A stretch of 64,000 bases of DNA from Methylobacterium phyllostachyos (GTDB lineage: Bacteria; Pseudomonadota; Alphaproteobacteria; Rhizobiales; Beijerinckiaceae): positions 1 through 64,000 of the forward strand of contig NZ_FNHS01000010.1 in the NCBI RefSeq assembly GCF_900103445.1, in the 5' to 3' direction. Position numbers and translations under genes: made by a program. How positions within the stretch are numbered: the first letter of the stretch is position 1; every line of letters starts with the position of its first letter. Shown here in pieces: positions 31,064 to 39,762 of the stretch. The notes beneath the pieces were generated by a model. The model did not search any database and was not told the DNA's origin. It saw only the letters and a program-made list of their open reading frames with translations.

Positions 31064-31083
31064 GAGGCTCTCCGTGGATGGAC

Positions 31084-31110
31084 CGATACGTCTACACGGT
31101 CGACGTATCG
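31084..31110. promoter_or_regulatory. 9-bp palindrome upstream of the small secreted gene
   Basis: CGATACGTC and GACGTATCG are exact reverse complements separated by 9 nt, 21 bp upstream of the start codon. On the minus strand GGAAC (31121-31125 region) lies 17 nt before a CGTC within this palindrome, so it may overlap a weak EcfG-like promoter. Confidence 0.4.
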
Positions 31111-31135
31111 TGGTCGCGCCAAGTTCCGGGGCGCG

Positions 31136-32359
31136 TCAACCGGGCACAACCGGTGATTTGGTCTCCGGCAGGGCCTCGACCTGCTTCGGGTCCATCCCGG
31201 TATGGGCCTCCACCAGGGGGTGTGGGGTCAGTGCCAGCCACTGGGTCAGCGAGATGTCGGCGTAGCGCGGGCTCTTGAACATCTCCAGGAAGGTCAGCAC
31301 CGTGTCGCCGGTGTTCTCGATGTAGTGGCCCATGGCGAAGGGCACGTAGCCGACATCGCCGGCCTGGTAATCGAAGGTGCGCGCCTTCGACTCGGAGCCG
31401 AACACCGTCATCCGGCCCTTGCCGGAGAGGTAGTACTGCCACTCGTCGCTGTTGGGGTGCCAGTGCAGCTCGCGCAGGCCCCCCGGCTCGACCTCGACCA
31501 GGGCCGCCGCGATGGTCACCGAGGCCGGGAACACCGTGGAATCGGTGATGCGCACGCTGCCGCCCTTGGTCCGGATCGGCTCCTGCGCCAGCATCCGGTG
31601 ACTGAAGGTCTTCGGCACCGGCCCGGAGCCACCCATCTTGTCGGCGGCCAGCGGCCCGGGATTCGGGCCGGGAAAGATATAAAGCTCCTTCTGAGGAACC
31701 TTGGCGAAGGCGCTCTCGGGCAAGCCTAAATTCTTGGCCAAGATGTCGGTCGGCGTATGCGCCAGCCAGTCGGTCAGCAGGAAGGTGGAATCCTCCGAGA
31801 AGGCGCCGTCGTCGAACACGAGCAGGAACTCGCAGCCATCGACCCCGTCGGCGGAAAGCCCTTGGATCGAGTGCGGGATGCCGCCCGGGAAGTACCAGAG
31901 GTCGCCCTCGCCGACATCGTCCGCGAAGGTGCGCCCGTCCTGATCGACCGCGGTGATCCGGGCCTTGCCCTTGATCATGTAGGCCCACTCGGATTCCTTG
32001 TGCCAGTGCATCTCGCGGACCACGCCGGCCTTGAGCCGCATGTTGACCCCGGCCATGGCCTTCGAGATCGGCAATTCGCGGATCGTGGTCTGGCGCGCCC
32101 AGCCGCCCTCCTCCAGCCGCATGTGGCTGTCGGTGAACGACCATTTCAGGTTCGGCATCGTGCCGTGGTCGGTGGCGGGCGGCGCCAGCGTGAAGGGCTC
32201 CTCGGCAGCCCGGGGCTGGTTGCGCGGTCCGAGGATGTCGGCGCCCTTCGAGCCGCGCTCCGGCAGGGGAGCCGGAGCGGCGGATTGCGCGGTCGCGGAA
32301 GACGCCATCAGCGCGCCCCCGGCCGCGGCGATGATGGAGCGCCTGGAGATTTCGGTCAT
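31136..32359 (-). CDS. Tat-exported bicupin oxalate decarboxylase
   Basis: A 407-residue two-cupin manganese enzyme that converts oxalate to formate and CO2. A Tat signal starts the protein ([20 protein letters not shown]). Cupin 1 has ligands H118, H120, E124 and H163; cupin 2 has H299, H301, E306 and H345, the same spacing as Bacillus OxdC. The active-site lid reads SEDST (188-192) against SENST in known decarboxylases, arguing for decarboxylase over oxidase activity. Export suggests detoxification of external or plant oxalate, and formate could feed methylotrophic energy metabolism; the last point is inference. The start at 32359 is set by the Tat motif. Confidence 0.92.
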   Translation of the reverse strand: MTEISRRSIIAAAGGALMASSATAQSAAPAPLPERGSKGADILGPRNQPRAAEEPFTLAPPATDHGTMPNLKWSFTDSHMRLEEGGWARQTTIRELPISKAMAGVNMRLKAGVVREMHWHKESEWAYMIKGKARITAVDQDGRTFADDVGEGDLWYFPGGIPHSIQGLSADGVDGCEFLLVFDDGAFSEDSTFLLTDWLAHTPTDILAKNLGLPESAFAKVPQKELYIFPGPNPGPLAADKMGGSGPVPKTFSHRMLAQEPIRTKGGSVRITDSTVFPASVTIAAALVEVEPGGLRELHWHPNSDEWQYYLSGKGRMTVFGSESKARTFDYQAGDVGYVPFAMGHYIENTGDTVLTFLEMFKSPRYADISLTQWLALTPHPLVEAHTGMDPKQVEALPETKSPVVPG

Positions 32360-32463
32360 TGTCGCTTGGGTCCTGCTATTTTCTGAGTAACAGGGCGTGT
32401 GACCGGAGGATCCGGGACGGATCGTGCACTGCGGCATCTCGCCCGGACCCGGTCCGCGGATTA

Positions 32464-32476
32464 TGTGTTGAACACA
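32464..32476. promoter_or_regulatory. TGTGTT-G-AACACA palindrome
   Basis: A perfect 6-bp inverted repeat around one base in the divergent region between the oxalate decarboxylase and the efflux adaptor, 53 bp before the adaptor start. Possible operator; the regulator is not encoded beside it. Confidence 0.35.
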
Positions 32477-32528
32477 AAGCCAGGCGGGCGCCGGGCGCGC
32501 GGTGAGGCGCAGCGCGCCCGAGGACAGG

Positions 32529-33800
32529 ATGGCGGACCGGGACAGCTCAGCCGCAGACCAATCCGGCCTGCCCGCACGATCCGGCCGCCTCTGGCTCGTC
32601 CTACTGGTGCTCGCCGGCACCGGCCTCCTCGGATACCGCTACTGGCCGGAGCCGTCCCGGGCGGCGAGCCCTCCGCAATCCGCCGCAGCGCAGACACCGC
32701 ACGTGCGGGTGGCCAAGGCCGCCCAGGCCTCCGGCCCCCTGACCCTCACACAGACCGGGACCACCCAGGCCTTCGACACGGCGAACCTCTACCCGCGGGC
32801 GACCGGCTACATCGTCGAGCGCAAGGTCGATATCGGCACGCACGTGAAGCAGGGCGACCTGCTGTTCCGGATCAGCGCCCCGGACCTCGATCAGCAGCTC
32901 GTCCAGGCCCAGGCGCAGGTGGTGCAGTTGCAGGCGGCGCTGATCCAGGCCCGCGCGATGGTCGATCAGGCGGACGCCAACCGCCACCTCGCGGACGTGA
33001 CCAACCGGCGGACCTCGACGCTCGCCGGCACCGGAGCCGAGACCCGTCAGAACGCCGACACGTCGCAGGCCGGGGTGCTGACGCAGACCGCCAACGTCGA
33101 CGCCGCCAAGGCCGCCGTGAAGGTCGCCGAGGCCAACATCGCGGCGCAGGAGGCTCAGGTCGCCCGGCTCAAGGTTCTGACCGGCTTCGAGGAGATCCGC
33201 GCGCCCTTCGACGGGGTGGTGACGGCCCGCAACAACGATGTCGGCGATGCGGTCACGGCGGACACCAATACGGGACTGCCGCTCCTGACGCTGAACCGGG
33301 ACGACGTGCTGCGCATGGCGGTGAACGTGCCGCTCTACGCCGCCGACGGCGTCCGCGACGGGCTGGCCGCCCGGGTCGAGGTTGCGCAGATCCCCGGAAA
33401 AGTGTTTCCTGGGACAGTCTCGCGCTCGTCGGCGGCGCTGCTCTACGCGTCGCGCATCCTGGTCACCCAGGTCGACATCCCCAACCCCGACGCTGCGCTC
33501 CGGCCAGGCCTCTACATCACCCTGACGCTGGAGATCCCGCGGGTCGCGCCGGCCGTGACGGTACCGAGCGATGCCCTGATCTTCGACCAGCACGGGACCC
33601 GCGTGGCCGTGGTCGAGACAGGAGCGGACGGGAGCCAGGTGGCGCGGATGCGCCCGGTGACGATCTTCCGCCAGACCCGGACGGCCCTGGAGCTGCGCTC
33701 CGGCCTTGCCGGCGGCGAGCGCGTCATCGTCGGCCCCCCGGCCTCCCTGCGCGACGGCGACAGGGTCACGCCGCAGCCCGAGGACAAGGCGGGGGCGTAG
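32529..33800 (+). CDS. RND-type efflux periplasmic adaptor (orphan)
   Basis: A 423-residue membrane fusion protein: N-terminal membrane anchor ([19 protein letters not shown]), lipoyl half-motif ([20 protein letters not shown]), alpha-hairpin, [20 protein letters not shown], and C-terminal barrel/membrane-proximal domains ([17 protein letters not shown]). This is the MdtA/AcrA class. Unlike most such genes it has no RND pump or outer-membrane channel beside it, so it either lends itself to a distant pump or is a leftover. The ATG at 32529 follows GAGGACAGG. Confidence 0.88.
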   Translation: MADRDSSAADQSGLPARSGRLWLVLLVLAGTGLLGYRYWPEPSRAASPPQSAAAQTPHVRVAKAAQASGPLTLTQTGTTQAFDTANLYPRATGYIVERKVDIGTHVKQGDLLFRISAPDLDQQLVQAQAQVVQLQAALIQARAMVDQADANRHLADVTNRRTSTLAGTGAETRQNADTSQAGVLTQTANVDAAKAAVKVAEANIAAQEAQVARLKVLTGFEEIRAPFDGVVTARNNDVGDAVTADTNTGLPLLTLNRDDVLRMAVNVPLYAADGVRDGLAARVEVAQIPGKVFPGTVSRSSAALLYASRILVTQVDIPNPDAALRPGLYITLTLEIPRVAPAVTVPSDALIFDQHGTRVAVVETGADGSQVARMRPVTIFRQTRTALELRSGLAGGERVIVGPPASLRDGDRVTPQPEDKAGA

Positions 33801-33814
33801 GCGGCCCCATGTTC

Positions 33815-33890
33815 ATCAGGGCGCGGCCCCGATCCCCGCCAAAGGGCTGACGCCCTTCAGAAACCCGTTCGGGGGCCACACCTTTGCTTC
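33815..33890. repeat. GGGC-N-GCCC palindrome, family 2 copy 2
   Basis: CAAAGGGCTGACGCCCTTCAG followed by AAACCCGTTCGGGGG, related to copy 1 at 29247. It lies between the convergent adaptor and aldolase genes and may work as a bidirectional terminator. Confidence 0.6.
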
Positions 33891-34832
33891 CTAGCGGACG
33901 GGATCCAACCGCGCCCGGCTGTCGGTCCGGGCGAGGCGGGCCAGCAGGTACTCGACCTCGGCCTTGGCCTGCGGCGTGAGCGCCTGCGAGGGCTTGCGCT
34001 GCGCGTCGGAGGCAAAGATCCCCCGACGCTGGAACACGTATTTGCGCACCGCGAGCCCCAGCGGGCCCTGCTGCTGCTCGTAGCGGAGATAGGGCAGGTG
34101 GGCGTCGAACAGGTCGTGGGCGGCGTCGCGCTCGCCGGACCGGCCGAGGCGGACCACGTCGACCAGCATCTCGGGGAAGGCGTAGCCGGTATTGGCGCCG
34201 TCGGCGCCGCGCTCGGTCTCGAAATCGAGGAACAGGCCGCCATTGCCGACCAGGATGCTGATGTGGCGCATCGAGCCGTCCGCCTCGAAGCCGCGCAGCG
34301 TCGAGATCTTCTCAAGCCCGGGCCAGTCCTCGTGCTTGAGCATCACGCAGGAGGGGTTCTCGGACACGATCCGGCGGATCACGCCGGGGGTCATCTGCAC
34401 CGAGAAGGTGAGGGGATAGTCCTGCAGCACGAAGGGCACGTCCGGCCCGATCGCCTCGACGGCATTGCGATAATAGCCGACCACCTGATCGTCGGTGCGC
34501 AGGGTATTGGGCGGGGCGATCATCACGCCGGAAGCGCCCAGCTCCATCACCTCCCGGGCGAGGGACCGCATGGCCGCGAAGCCCGGCGCCGTGACGCCGA
34601 CGATCACCGGCAGGCGCGTGCGCCCGAGGACACGCCTGGCCACCGCGATCCCCTCCGCGTGATCGAGCTTGCCGGCCTCGCCGAGCTGGCCGAGGATCGT
34701 CAGGCCGTCGACGCCGGCCGCGCCGAAGAAGTCGGTCATCCGGTCGAGGGAGGTCTCGTCGATCCGGCCATCCGGGTGGAACGGCGTCGGGGCGATCGGC
34801 ACGACGCCGCGAATGTCGCTGGTGAGGGGCAT
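33891..34832 (-). CDS. DapA-family (class I pyruvate) aldolase or lyase
   Basis: A 313-residue TIM-barrel enzyme of the dihydrodipicolinate synthase/N-acetylneuraminate lyase family. Schiff-base lysine K166 (SCVMLKHEDWPG) and tyrosine Y139 (FVLQDYPLTFS) are present, as is the GQLGEAGKL loop that replaces the pyruvate-binding GTTGE. It follows a galactofuranose-type sugar importer on the same strand, so a 2-keto-3-deoxy sugar acid aldolase is more likely than lysine biosynthesis. The start at 34832 removes an upstream frame that runs through a repeat. Confidence 0.85.
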   Translation of the reverse strand: MPLTSDIRGVVPIAPTPFHPDGRIDETSLDRMTDFFGAAGVDGLTILGQLGEAGKLDHAEGIAVARRVLGRTRLPVIVGVTAPGFAAMRSLAREVMELGASGVMIAPPNTLRTDDQVVGYYRNAVEAIGPDVPFVLQDYPLTFSVQMTPGVIRRIVSENPSCVMLKHEDWPGLEKISTLRGFEADGSMRHISILVGNGGLFLDFETERGADGANTGYAFPEMLVDVVRLGRSGERDAAHDLFDAHLPYLRYEQQQGPLGLAVRKYVFQRRGIFASDAQRKPSQALTPQAKAEVEYLLARLARTDSRARLDPVR

Positions 34833-34909
34833 GCCGGTTTTCCTCCGTCGCAGGACGCTGCGGGCGGGGACCATAGGCCGGGATGACCGGAAAATCTTCA
34901 GCCGATCGC

Positions 34910-35049
34910 GGTCGGATCCGGTTGTGGTTTCGAGAGGTCGAGACTTTTCGCGGATCCAGGGCAGAACCCCGGTGTGGGTTTGCACGCACGACAGTCAGGG
35001 CTTTGCCCTGACAACCCACCAAAGGGCAAAGCCCTTTGGAAACCTGGGA
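34910..35049. repeat. GGGC-N-GCCC hairpin chain, family 2 copy 3
   Basis: Contains GTGGTTTCGAGAGGTCGAGA, GTCAGGGCTTTGCCCTGAC and AAAGGGCAAAGCCCTTT. It separates the aldolase gene from the importer genes and could weaken read-through between them. Confidence 0.65.
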
Positions 35050-36063
35050 TCAGGCCCGGGCCTCCGCCGGCCGGACGACCGGGGCCCCGGCCGTCGTGCG
35101 AGCCCGCCGCCCCGAGCGGCCGGCCAGCGCCACCGAGCCCTGCTGCAGGGCGATGAAGGCGAAGAGCAGCAGCCCCGTGGCGATCTTGGTCCACCAGCTC
35201 GACAGCGTGCCGTCGAAGGTGATGGCCGTCTGGATCAGGCCGCCGATCATGACGCCGAGGAAGGTGCCCGGCAGGCCGCCCTGGCCGCCGGTCAGCAGCG
35301 TGCCGCCGATCACCACCGCCGCGATCGCGTCGAGCTCCACGCCCACCGCCGAGAGCGGCGTGCCCGAGGCCGTGTCGAGGGAGAATACGATCCCGGCGAG
35401 CGCCGCCAGCAGGCTCGACAGGGCGTAGACCGCGATCGTGTTGCGCCCGACCGGCACGCCCATGAGCGCCGTGGTCTGGCGGCTACCGCCGAGCGCGTAG
35501 ACCGTCGCGCCGAAACGGGTCGCGTGCAGCAGCACCCCGCCCGCCAGGAACACCGCGAGCATGATCCCCCCCGTCAGGGTCAGCCGCCCACCGCCGGGCA
35601 GCGCCAGGGCGAGGTCGGAGACCGCCGCATACAGGGGCGCGTCGATCGGGACCGACTCGGTGGAGAGCAGGAAGCCCGCACCCCGGGCCAGGAACATGCC
35701 GGCCAGCGTCACGATGAAGGGCGGCATCGCGAAGACGTGGATCAGCGCGCCCATCGCGGCCCCGAACAGGGTGGCGGCGGCGAGCACGAGCCCGAAGGCC
35801 GCGAGCGGCGGGATGCCCCAGCGCGTGATGGCGAGCGCCAGGAACACCGTGGTGAACCCCACCACCGAGCCGACCGACAGGTCGATGCCGCCCGCGATGA
35901 TCACGAAGGTGGTGCCGACCGCGACGATCCCCAGGAAGGCGCTGTCGGTGAGCAGGTTGCCGACGACCCGGGTGGTCAGGAAGGCGGGGTATTGCGTCGC
36001 GCAGAGGCCATAGCCCACCGCGAACAGCAGCGCGGCGACGAGGACCGGGAGGTTGCGGCTCAT
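35050..36063 (-). CDS. YjfF-like sugar ABC transporter permease
   Basis: A 337-residue inner-membrane permease of the RbsC/BPD-transp-2 family with about nine hydrophobic segments. Landmarks: VIIAGGIDLSVGSVVGFTTV, MPPFIVTLAGMFLARG and AVVIGGTLLTGGQGGLPGT. As the last permease of a ytfQRT-yjfF-like order it pairs with the other permease into a heterodimer. Its start overlaps the preceding gene's stop (ATGA). Confidence 0.9.
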   Translation of the reverse strand: MSRNLPVLVAALLFAVGYGLCATQYPAFLTTRVVGNLLTDSAFLGIVAVGTTFVIIAGGIDLSVGSVVGFTTVFLALAITRWGIPPLAAFGLVLAAATLFGAAMGALIHVFAMPPFIVTLAGMFLARGAGFLLSTESVPIDAPLYAAVSDLALALPGGGRLTLTGGIMLAVFLAGGVLLHATRFGATVYALGGSRQTTALMGVPVGRNTIAVYALSSLLAALAGIVFSLDTASGTPLSAVGVELDAIAAVVIGGTLLTGGQGGLPGTFLGVMIGGLIQTAITFDGTLSSWWTKIATGLLLFAFIALQQGSVALAGRSGRRARTTAGAPVVRPAEARA

Positions 36064-37034
36064 CGCGGGCTCCGCAGCAGCAGGGACAGGCCGGCGAGGC
36101 GCGGCGATTGCAGCAGCAGCACCGCCAGCACCACCGCGGCCTTGACCACGAGGTTGAGTTCCGGCGGCAGGCCGGAGAGGAGGATCCCGGTGTTCATCGC
36201 CTGGATCAGGAAGGCCCCGAGCACCGCCAGCCACAGGCTGAACCGGCCGCCGAGGAGCGACGAGCCCGCCACCACCACGGCCAGGATCGCGTCCAGTTCG
36301 AGCCACAGCCCGGCATTGTTGGCGTCGGCCCCCAGGATGTCGGCCGCCGCGACGACGCCCGCCAGAGCCGCGCAGAGGCCGCTCCAGGCATAGACCGCGA
36401 GCGTCACGGCACGGGTGTCGATGCCGGCGAGCGCGCTCGCCCGGGCGTTGCCGCCGGTCGCCTCGATCATCAGGCCGAGCGCCGTGCCGCGCACCAGGGC
36501 GAGGGTCACGAGCAGCATGCCGAAGACCAGCACCACCGGCATCGGCACCCCTAGGAGGGCGCCGCCTCCCAGGAAGGCGAGGTCGGCGGACGCGAAGGTG
36601 ATGATCCGCCCCTCGGTGATCAGCTGGGCGATGCCGCGGCCCGCCACCATCAGGATCAGGGTGGCGACGATCGGCTGGATCCGCAGCACCGCCACGAGGA
36701 GGCCGTTCCACAGCCCGCAGACGAGCCCGGTGGCCAAAGCCGCCGCGAGCACCACCGGCAGGGGCTGGCTGTCGGCGAGGCTCGCCGCCACGGCGCCCGC
36801 GATCGCCATCACGGCGCCGACCGACAGGTCGATGCCCCCGGTGGCCACCACCAGCACCATGCCGAGCGACAGGAGCGCCACCGGCGCGCCGCGGTTGAAC
36901 ACGTCGACGAGGCTGCCGAACAGGCGCCCGTCCTGCCAATGCATGGCTAAGAATTGCGGCGCGACCAGCCGGTCGGCCAGCAGCACGGCCAGGAAGGCGA
37001 GGAGCTGGGGCGCTCCGGCACGCAGCGCGCGCAT
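36060..37034 (-). CDS. YtfT-like sugar ABC transporter permease
   Basis: A 324-residue RbsC-family permease. Landmarks: LVVATGGIDLSVGAVMAIAG, QPIVATLILMVAGRGIAQLI and VVAGSSLLGGRFSLWLAVLG. It is the first of two permeases; its ATG overlaps the stop of the ATPase gene (TGATG). A two-permease layout is characteristic of galactofuranose (Ytf) importers and differs from ribose systems with a homodimer. Confidence 0.9.
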   Translation of the reverse strand: MRALRAGAPQLLAFLAVLLADRLVAPQFLAMHWQDGRLFGSLVDVFNRGAPVALLSLGMVLVVATGGIDLSVGAVMAIAGAVAASLADSQPLPVVLAAALATGLVCGLWNGLLVAVLRIQPIVATLILMVAGRGIAQLITEGRIITFASADLAFLGGGALLGVPMPVVLVFGMLLVTLALVRGTALGLMIEATGGNARASALAGIDTRAVTLAVYAWSGLCAALAGVVAAADILGADANNAGLWLELDAILAVVVAGSSLLGGRFSLWLAVLGAFLIQAMNTGILLSGLPPELNLVVKAAVVLAVLLLQSPRLAGLSLLLRSPR

Positions 37035-38599
37035 CAGGCGGGCTCCGGTTGGCAAGCGGGCGCCGTCCGGGGCGCTTCCGCCGCGATGGCCCGGAGGATG
37101 GCGGTGACGTCGATCGCCCCGTCGGCGAGTTCGGCCACCTGGGCGCGGTCGCGCATCACGATCACCCGGTCGGAATAGGTCACGATCTCCTCCAGCTCGG
37201 ACGAGATCACCAGCAGGGCGAGGCCTGCCTCGCACAGGCTGCGGATCAGCCGGATGATCTCCGCATGCGCCCCGACATCGATGCCCCGTGTCGGCTCGTC
37301 GAGGATCAGCAGGCGCGGCTCGGTGGCGAGCCAGCGCGCCAGCAGCGCCTTCTGCTGGTTGCCCCCGGAGAGGAGCCCGATCGGCCGTTCGGGATCGGGC
37401 GGCCGGATGTCGAGCTTGGCGATGAAGTCGCGGGCGATCCGGTCCTGCGCCGCCCGGCCGAGCGGCCGGAACGGGCCCTGCCGGGCCTGGAGCGCCAGCA
37501 CGATGTTCTCGCGCACGGTCAGGTCGGCGACGATGCCGTCGGTCTTGCGCTCCTCCGGGCAGTAGCCGAGGCGGTGCTTGAGCGCGTCCCGGGGACCGGC
37601 GATCCGGACGGGCTTGCCGTCGAGGAGGATGCGGCCCTGGTCCGGGCGCTCGGCCCCGAACAGCAGGCGGGCCGTCTCGGTCCGGCCGGAACCGAGGAGG
37701 CCCGCGAGACCCACCACCTCGCCCCCCGCCACCGACAAGTCGACGGGCTGGAGATAGCCGGCCTTGCCGAGTTTCTCCGCGCGCAGGACCGGAGGCCCGG
37801 CCGTCCTCTCGGCCCGCGGCCCCGTCTCCGCCCGCGCCTCTTCCTCGGCGAGGTCACGCCCCAGCATGGTGCGCACGAGGTCGAGGCGCGGAAACTGCGC
37901 GGTCTCGCGCTCGGTCACCAGCCGGCCGTTGCGCAGGACCGTGATCCGATCGGTGATCGCGTAGACCTGCTCCAGGAAGTGGGTCACGAACACGATGCCG
38001 ATTCCGCGCTCGGCGAGCCGGCGCATCACGCCGAACAGCACCGTCACTTCGTGCGTGTCGAGGCTCGCGGTCGGCTCGTCGAGGATCAGCGCCTGGGCCG
38101 AGAGGTCCACCGCCCGGGCGATCGCCACGAGGTGCTGCACCGCCACCGGAAAGCTCCCGAGGGGTGCCCCGACCTCGATCGCGAGGCCGAACTCGGCCAG
38201 GCGTTCCGACGCGCGCTGCCGCATCGCCCGGCCCCGGACGAGGCCGAACCGGGTCGGCTCGCGGCCGAGGAACAGGTTCTGCGCCACGGTGAGGTTCGGC
38301 AGCAGGCCGACCTCCTGATAGACCGTGGCGATACCGGCCCGGGCGGATTCCTCCGCCGAGCGCGGCGCGATCGGCACGCCGTCGAGCCGCACCTCGCCGG
38401 CATCGCGCCGGACGATTCCGGTCACGGTCTTGATGAAGGTCGATTTGCCGGCGCCGTTCTCGCCGAGGAGGGCGTGGATCTCCCCCCGGCGCAGGGTGAA
38501 GTCGACCCCCGCGAGGGCCTGGTGCCCGGCGAAGCTCTTGGAGAGCCCGCGGACGCTGAGAAGGGGCGTATCGGACACGGGACCGCTCGCAGGGGTCAC
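37034..38599 (-). CDS. YtfR-like sugar ABC transporter ATPase
   Basis: A 521-residue double-ABC ATPase as in RbsA/MglA/YtfR. The first ABC domain has Walker A GENGAGKST and LSGGQ-like SAQALILDEPTASLD; the second has degenerate Walker A (GLLGSGRTETARL), GYCPEERKTDGIV and signature LLSGGNQQKALLARWL. The start codon is GTG. It couples ATP hydrolysis to import through the two permeases encoded just downstream. Confidence 0.93.
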   Translation of the reverse strand: MTPASGPVSDTPLLSVRGLSKSFAGHQALAGVDFTLRRGEIHALLGENGAGKSTFIKTVTGIVRRDAGEVRLDGVPIAPRSAEESARAGIATVYQEVGLLPNLTVAQNLFLGREPTRFGLVRGRAMRQRASERLAEFGLAIEVGAPLGSFPVAVQHLVAIARAVDLSAQALILDEPTASLDTHEVTVLFGVMRRLAERGIGIVFVTHFLEQVYAITDRITVLRNGRLVTERETAQFPRLDLVRTMLGRDLAEEEARAETGPRAERTAGPPVLRAEKLGKAGYLQPVDLSVAGGEVVGLAGLLGSGRTETARLLFGAERPDQGRILLDGKPVRIAGPRDALKHRLGYCPEERKTDGIVADLTVRENIVLALQARQGPFRPLGRAAQDRIARDFIAKLDIRPPDPERPIGLLSGGNQQKALLARWLATEPRLLILDEPTRGIDVGAHAEIIRLIRSLCEAGLALLVISSELEEIVTYSDRVIVMRDRAQVAELADGAIDVTAILRAIAAEAPRTAPACQPEPA

Positions 38600-38612
38600 G
38601 GCGCGGGGCGCG

Positions 38613-39578
38613 TCAGTAGCCGAGACCCTTCTTGCTCTCGTAGACCTTCAGCGGCTCGTCGGCCGCCGTGTAGAGCTTCGACTCGGTCTGGATCCACTTC
38701 GGCGGGACCGTGCCCTTCTCCTTGTAGGCCTTGAGCGCGTCGAAGGCCGGGCCGGCCATGTCGGGCGTGAGCTCGACGGTGGCGTTGGCCTCGCCCGCCG
38801 CGATCGCCTTGAAGATGTCGGGCACCGCGTCGATCGAGACCGTCAGGATCTCCTTGCCGGGCTTCAGGCCCGCTTCCTTCATCGCCTGGATAGCGCCGAC
38901 CATCATGTCGTCGTTGTGGGCGTAGACCGCGCAGATCGCGTGGCCGCCCTCGGCCTTGATGAAGCTCTCCATCACCTCCTTGCCCTTGGCGCGGGTGAAG
39001 TCGCCGGTCTGGCTGCGCACGAGCTTGAGGTTGGCGTGGGGCGCGATGGCGGCGTCAAAGCCCTTCTTGCGGTTGGTGGCGACGCTGGCGCCGACCGTGC
39101 CCTGGAGCTCGACCACGTTGCAGGGCTTCTCGCCGACCGTCTTGGCCAGCCAGTGGCCGGCGACGCGGCCCTCCTCGACGCTGTCGGAGGTGACGGCGGT
39201 GAGGTAGAGGTCCTTGCCGGACGGGTCGATGTCGCGGTCGAGCAGGATCACCGGGATCTTGGCGTCCCGGGCCTCCTTGAGCACCGCGTCCCAGCCGGTG
39301 GCGACCACGGGCGCGAGCAGGATCCCGTCGACCCCCTGCGCCACGAAGGAGCGGATCGCCTTGATCTGGTTCTCCTGCTTCTGCTGCGCGTCGGCGATCT
39401 TGACGGTGATGCCGCGCTTCTTGGCCTCGGCCTTGGTCACCGTGGTCTCGGCGGCGCGCCAGCCGGATTCCGAGCCGATCTGCGAGAAGCCGACGGTCAG
39501 CGAGGCCGCCTGGGCCGCACCGCCCCACGCGAGCATCGCGCCCACGAGCAAGGCCTTGATGGAAACCGATTCCCTCAT
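38613..39578 (-). CDS. YtfQ-like galactofuranose-binding protein
   Basis: A 321-residue periplasmic sugar-binding protein. After the signal peptide (ending AAQAA) it follows E. coli YtfQ closely: VGFSQIGSESGWRAAETTVT, KIADAQQKQENQIKAIRSFV, PVVATGWDAVLKEA, NVVELQGTVGASVATNRKKG and CAVYAHNDDMMVGAIQAMKE. The resemblance is strong enough to predict galactofuranose or a close furanose as ligand. A GGGGGGAC purine run before the ATG gives a good ribosome site. It heads the importer operon and lies behind a 10-bp palindrome. Confidence 0.92.
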   Translation of the reverse strand: MRESVSIKALLVGAMLAWGGAAQAASLTVGFSQIGSESGWRAAETTVTKAEAKKRGITVKIADAQQKQENQIKAIRSFVAQGVDGILLAPVVATGWDAVLKEARDAKIPVILLDRDIDPSGKDLYLTAVTSDSVEEGRVAGHWLAKTVGEKPCNVVELQGTVGASVATNRKKGFDAAIAPHANLKLVRSQTGDFTRAKGKEVMESFIKAEGGHAICAVYAHNDDMMVGAIQAMKEAGLKPGKEILTVSIDAVPDIFKAIAAGEANATVELTPDMAGPAFDALKAYKEKGTVPPKWIQTESKLYTAADEPLKVYESKKGLGY

Positions 39579-39626
39579 GACACGTCCCCCCTGATTACGG
39601 CCGCCGCCTCTTCAGAGCGATCAGCC

Positions 39627-39647
39627 CGCATATGTCTGACATATGCG
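39627..39647. promoter_or_regulatory. CGCATATGTC-T-GACATATGCG palindrome, likely GntR-type operator
   Basis: Perfect 10-bp arms around a single base, 49 bp upstream of the ytfQ-like start. The core GTCTGAC resembles the GT-N3-AC core of FadR-subfamily GntR sites. It is well placed to repress the sugar importer. No GntR gene is present in the window. Confidence 0.6.
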
Positions 39648-39762
39648 CGACGCGCTGAATAGCCGCAGGGAGTGATCGTGTCACCCCAATGCACCGCGAG
39701 ACGCGCACCGGGGTGTTTCAGATCATCGGACTTGTCTGAGTTGACGCGTCCGGCTGCCGGGA

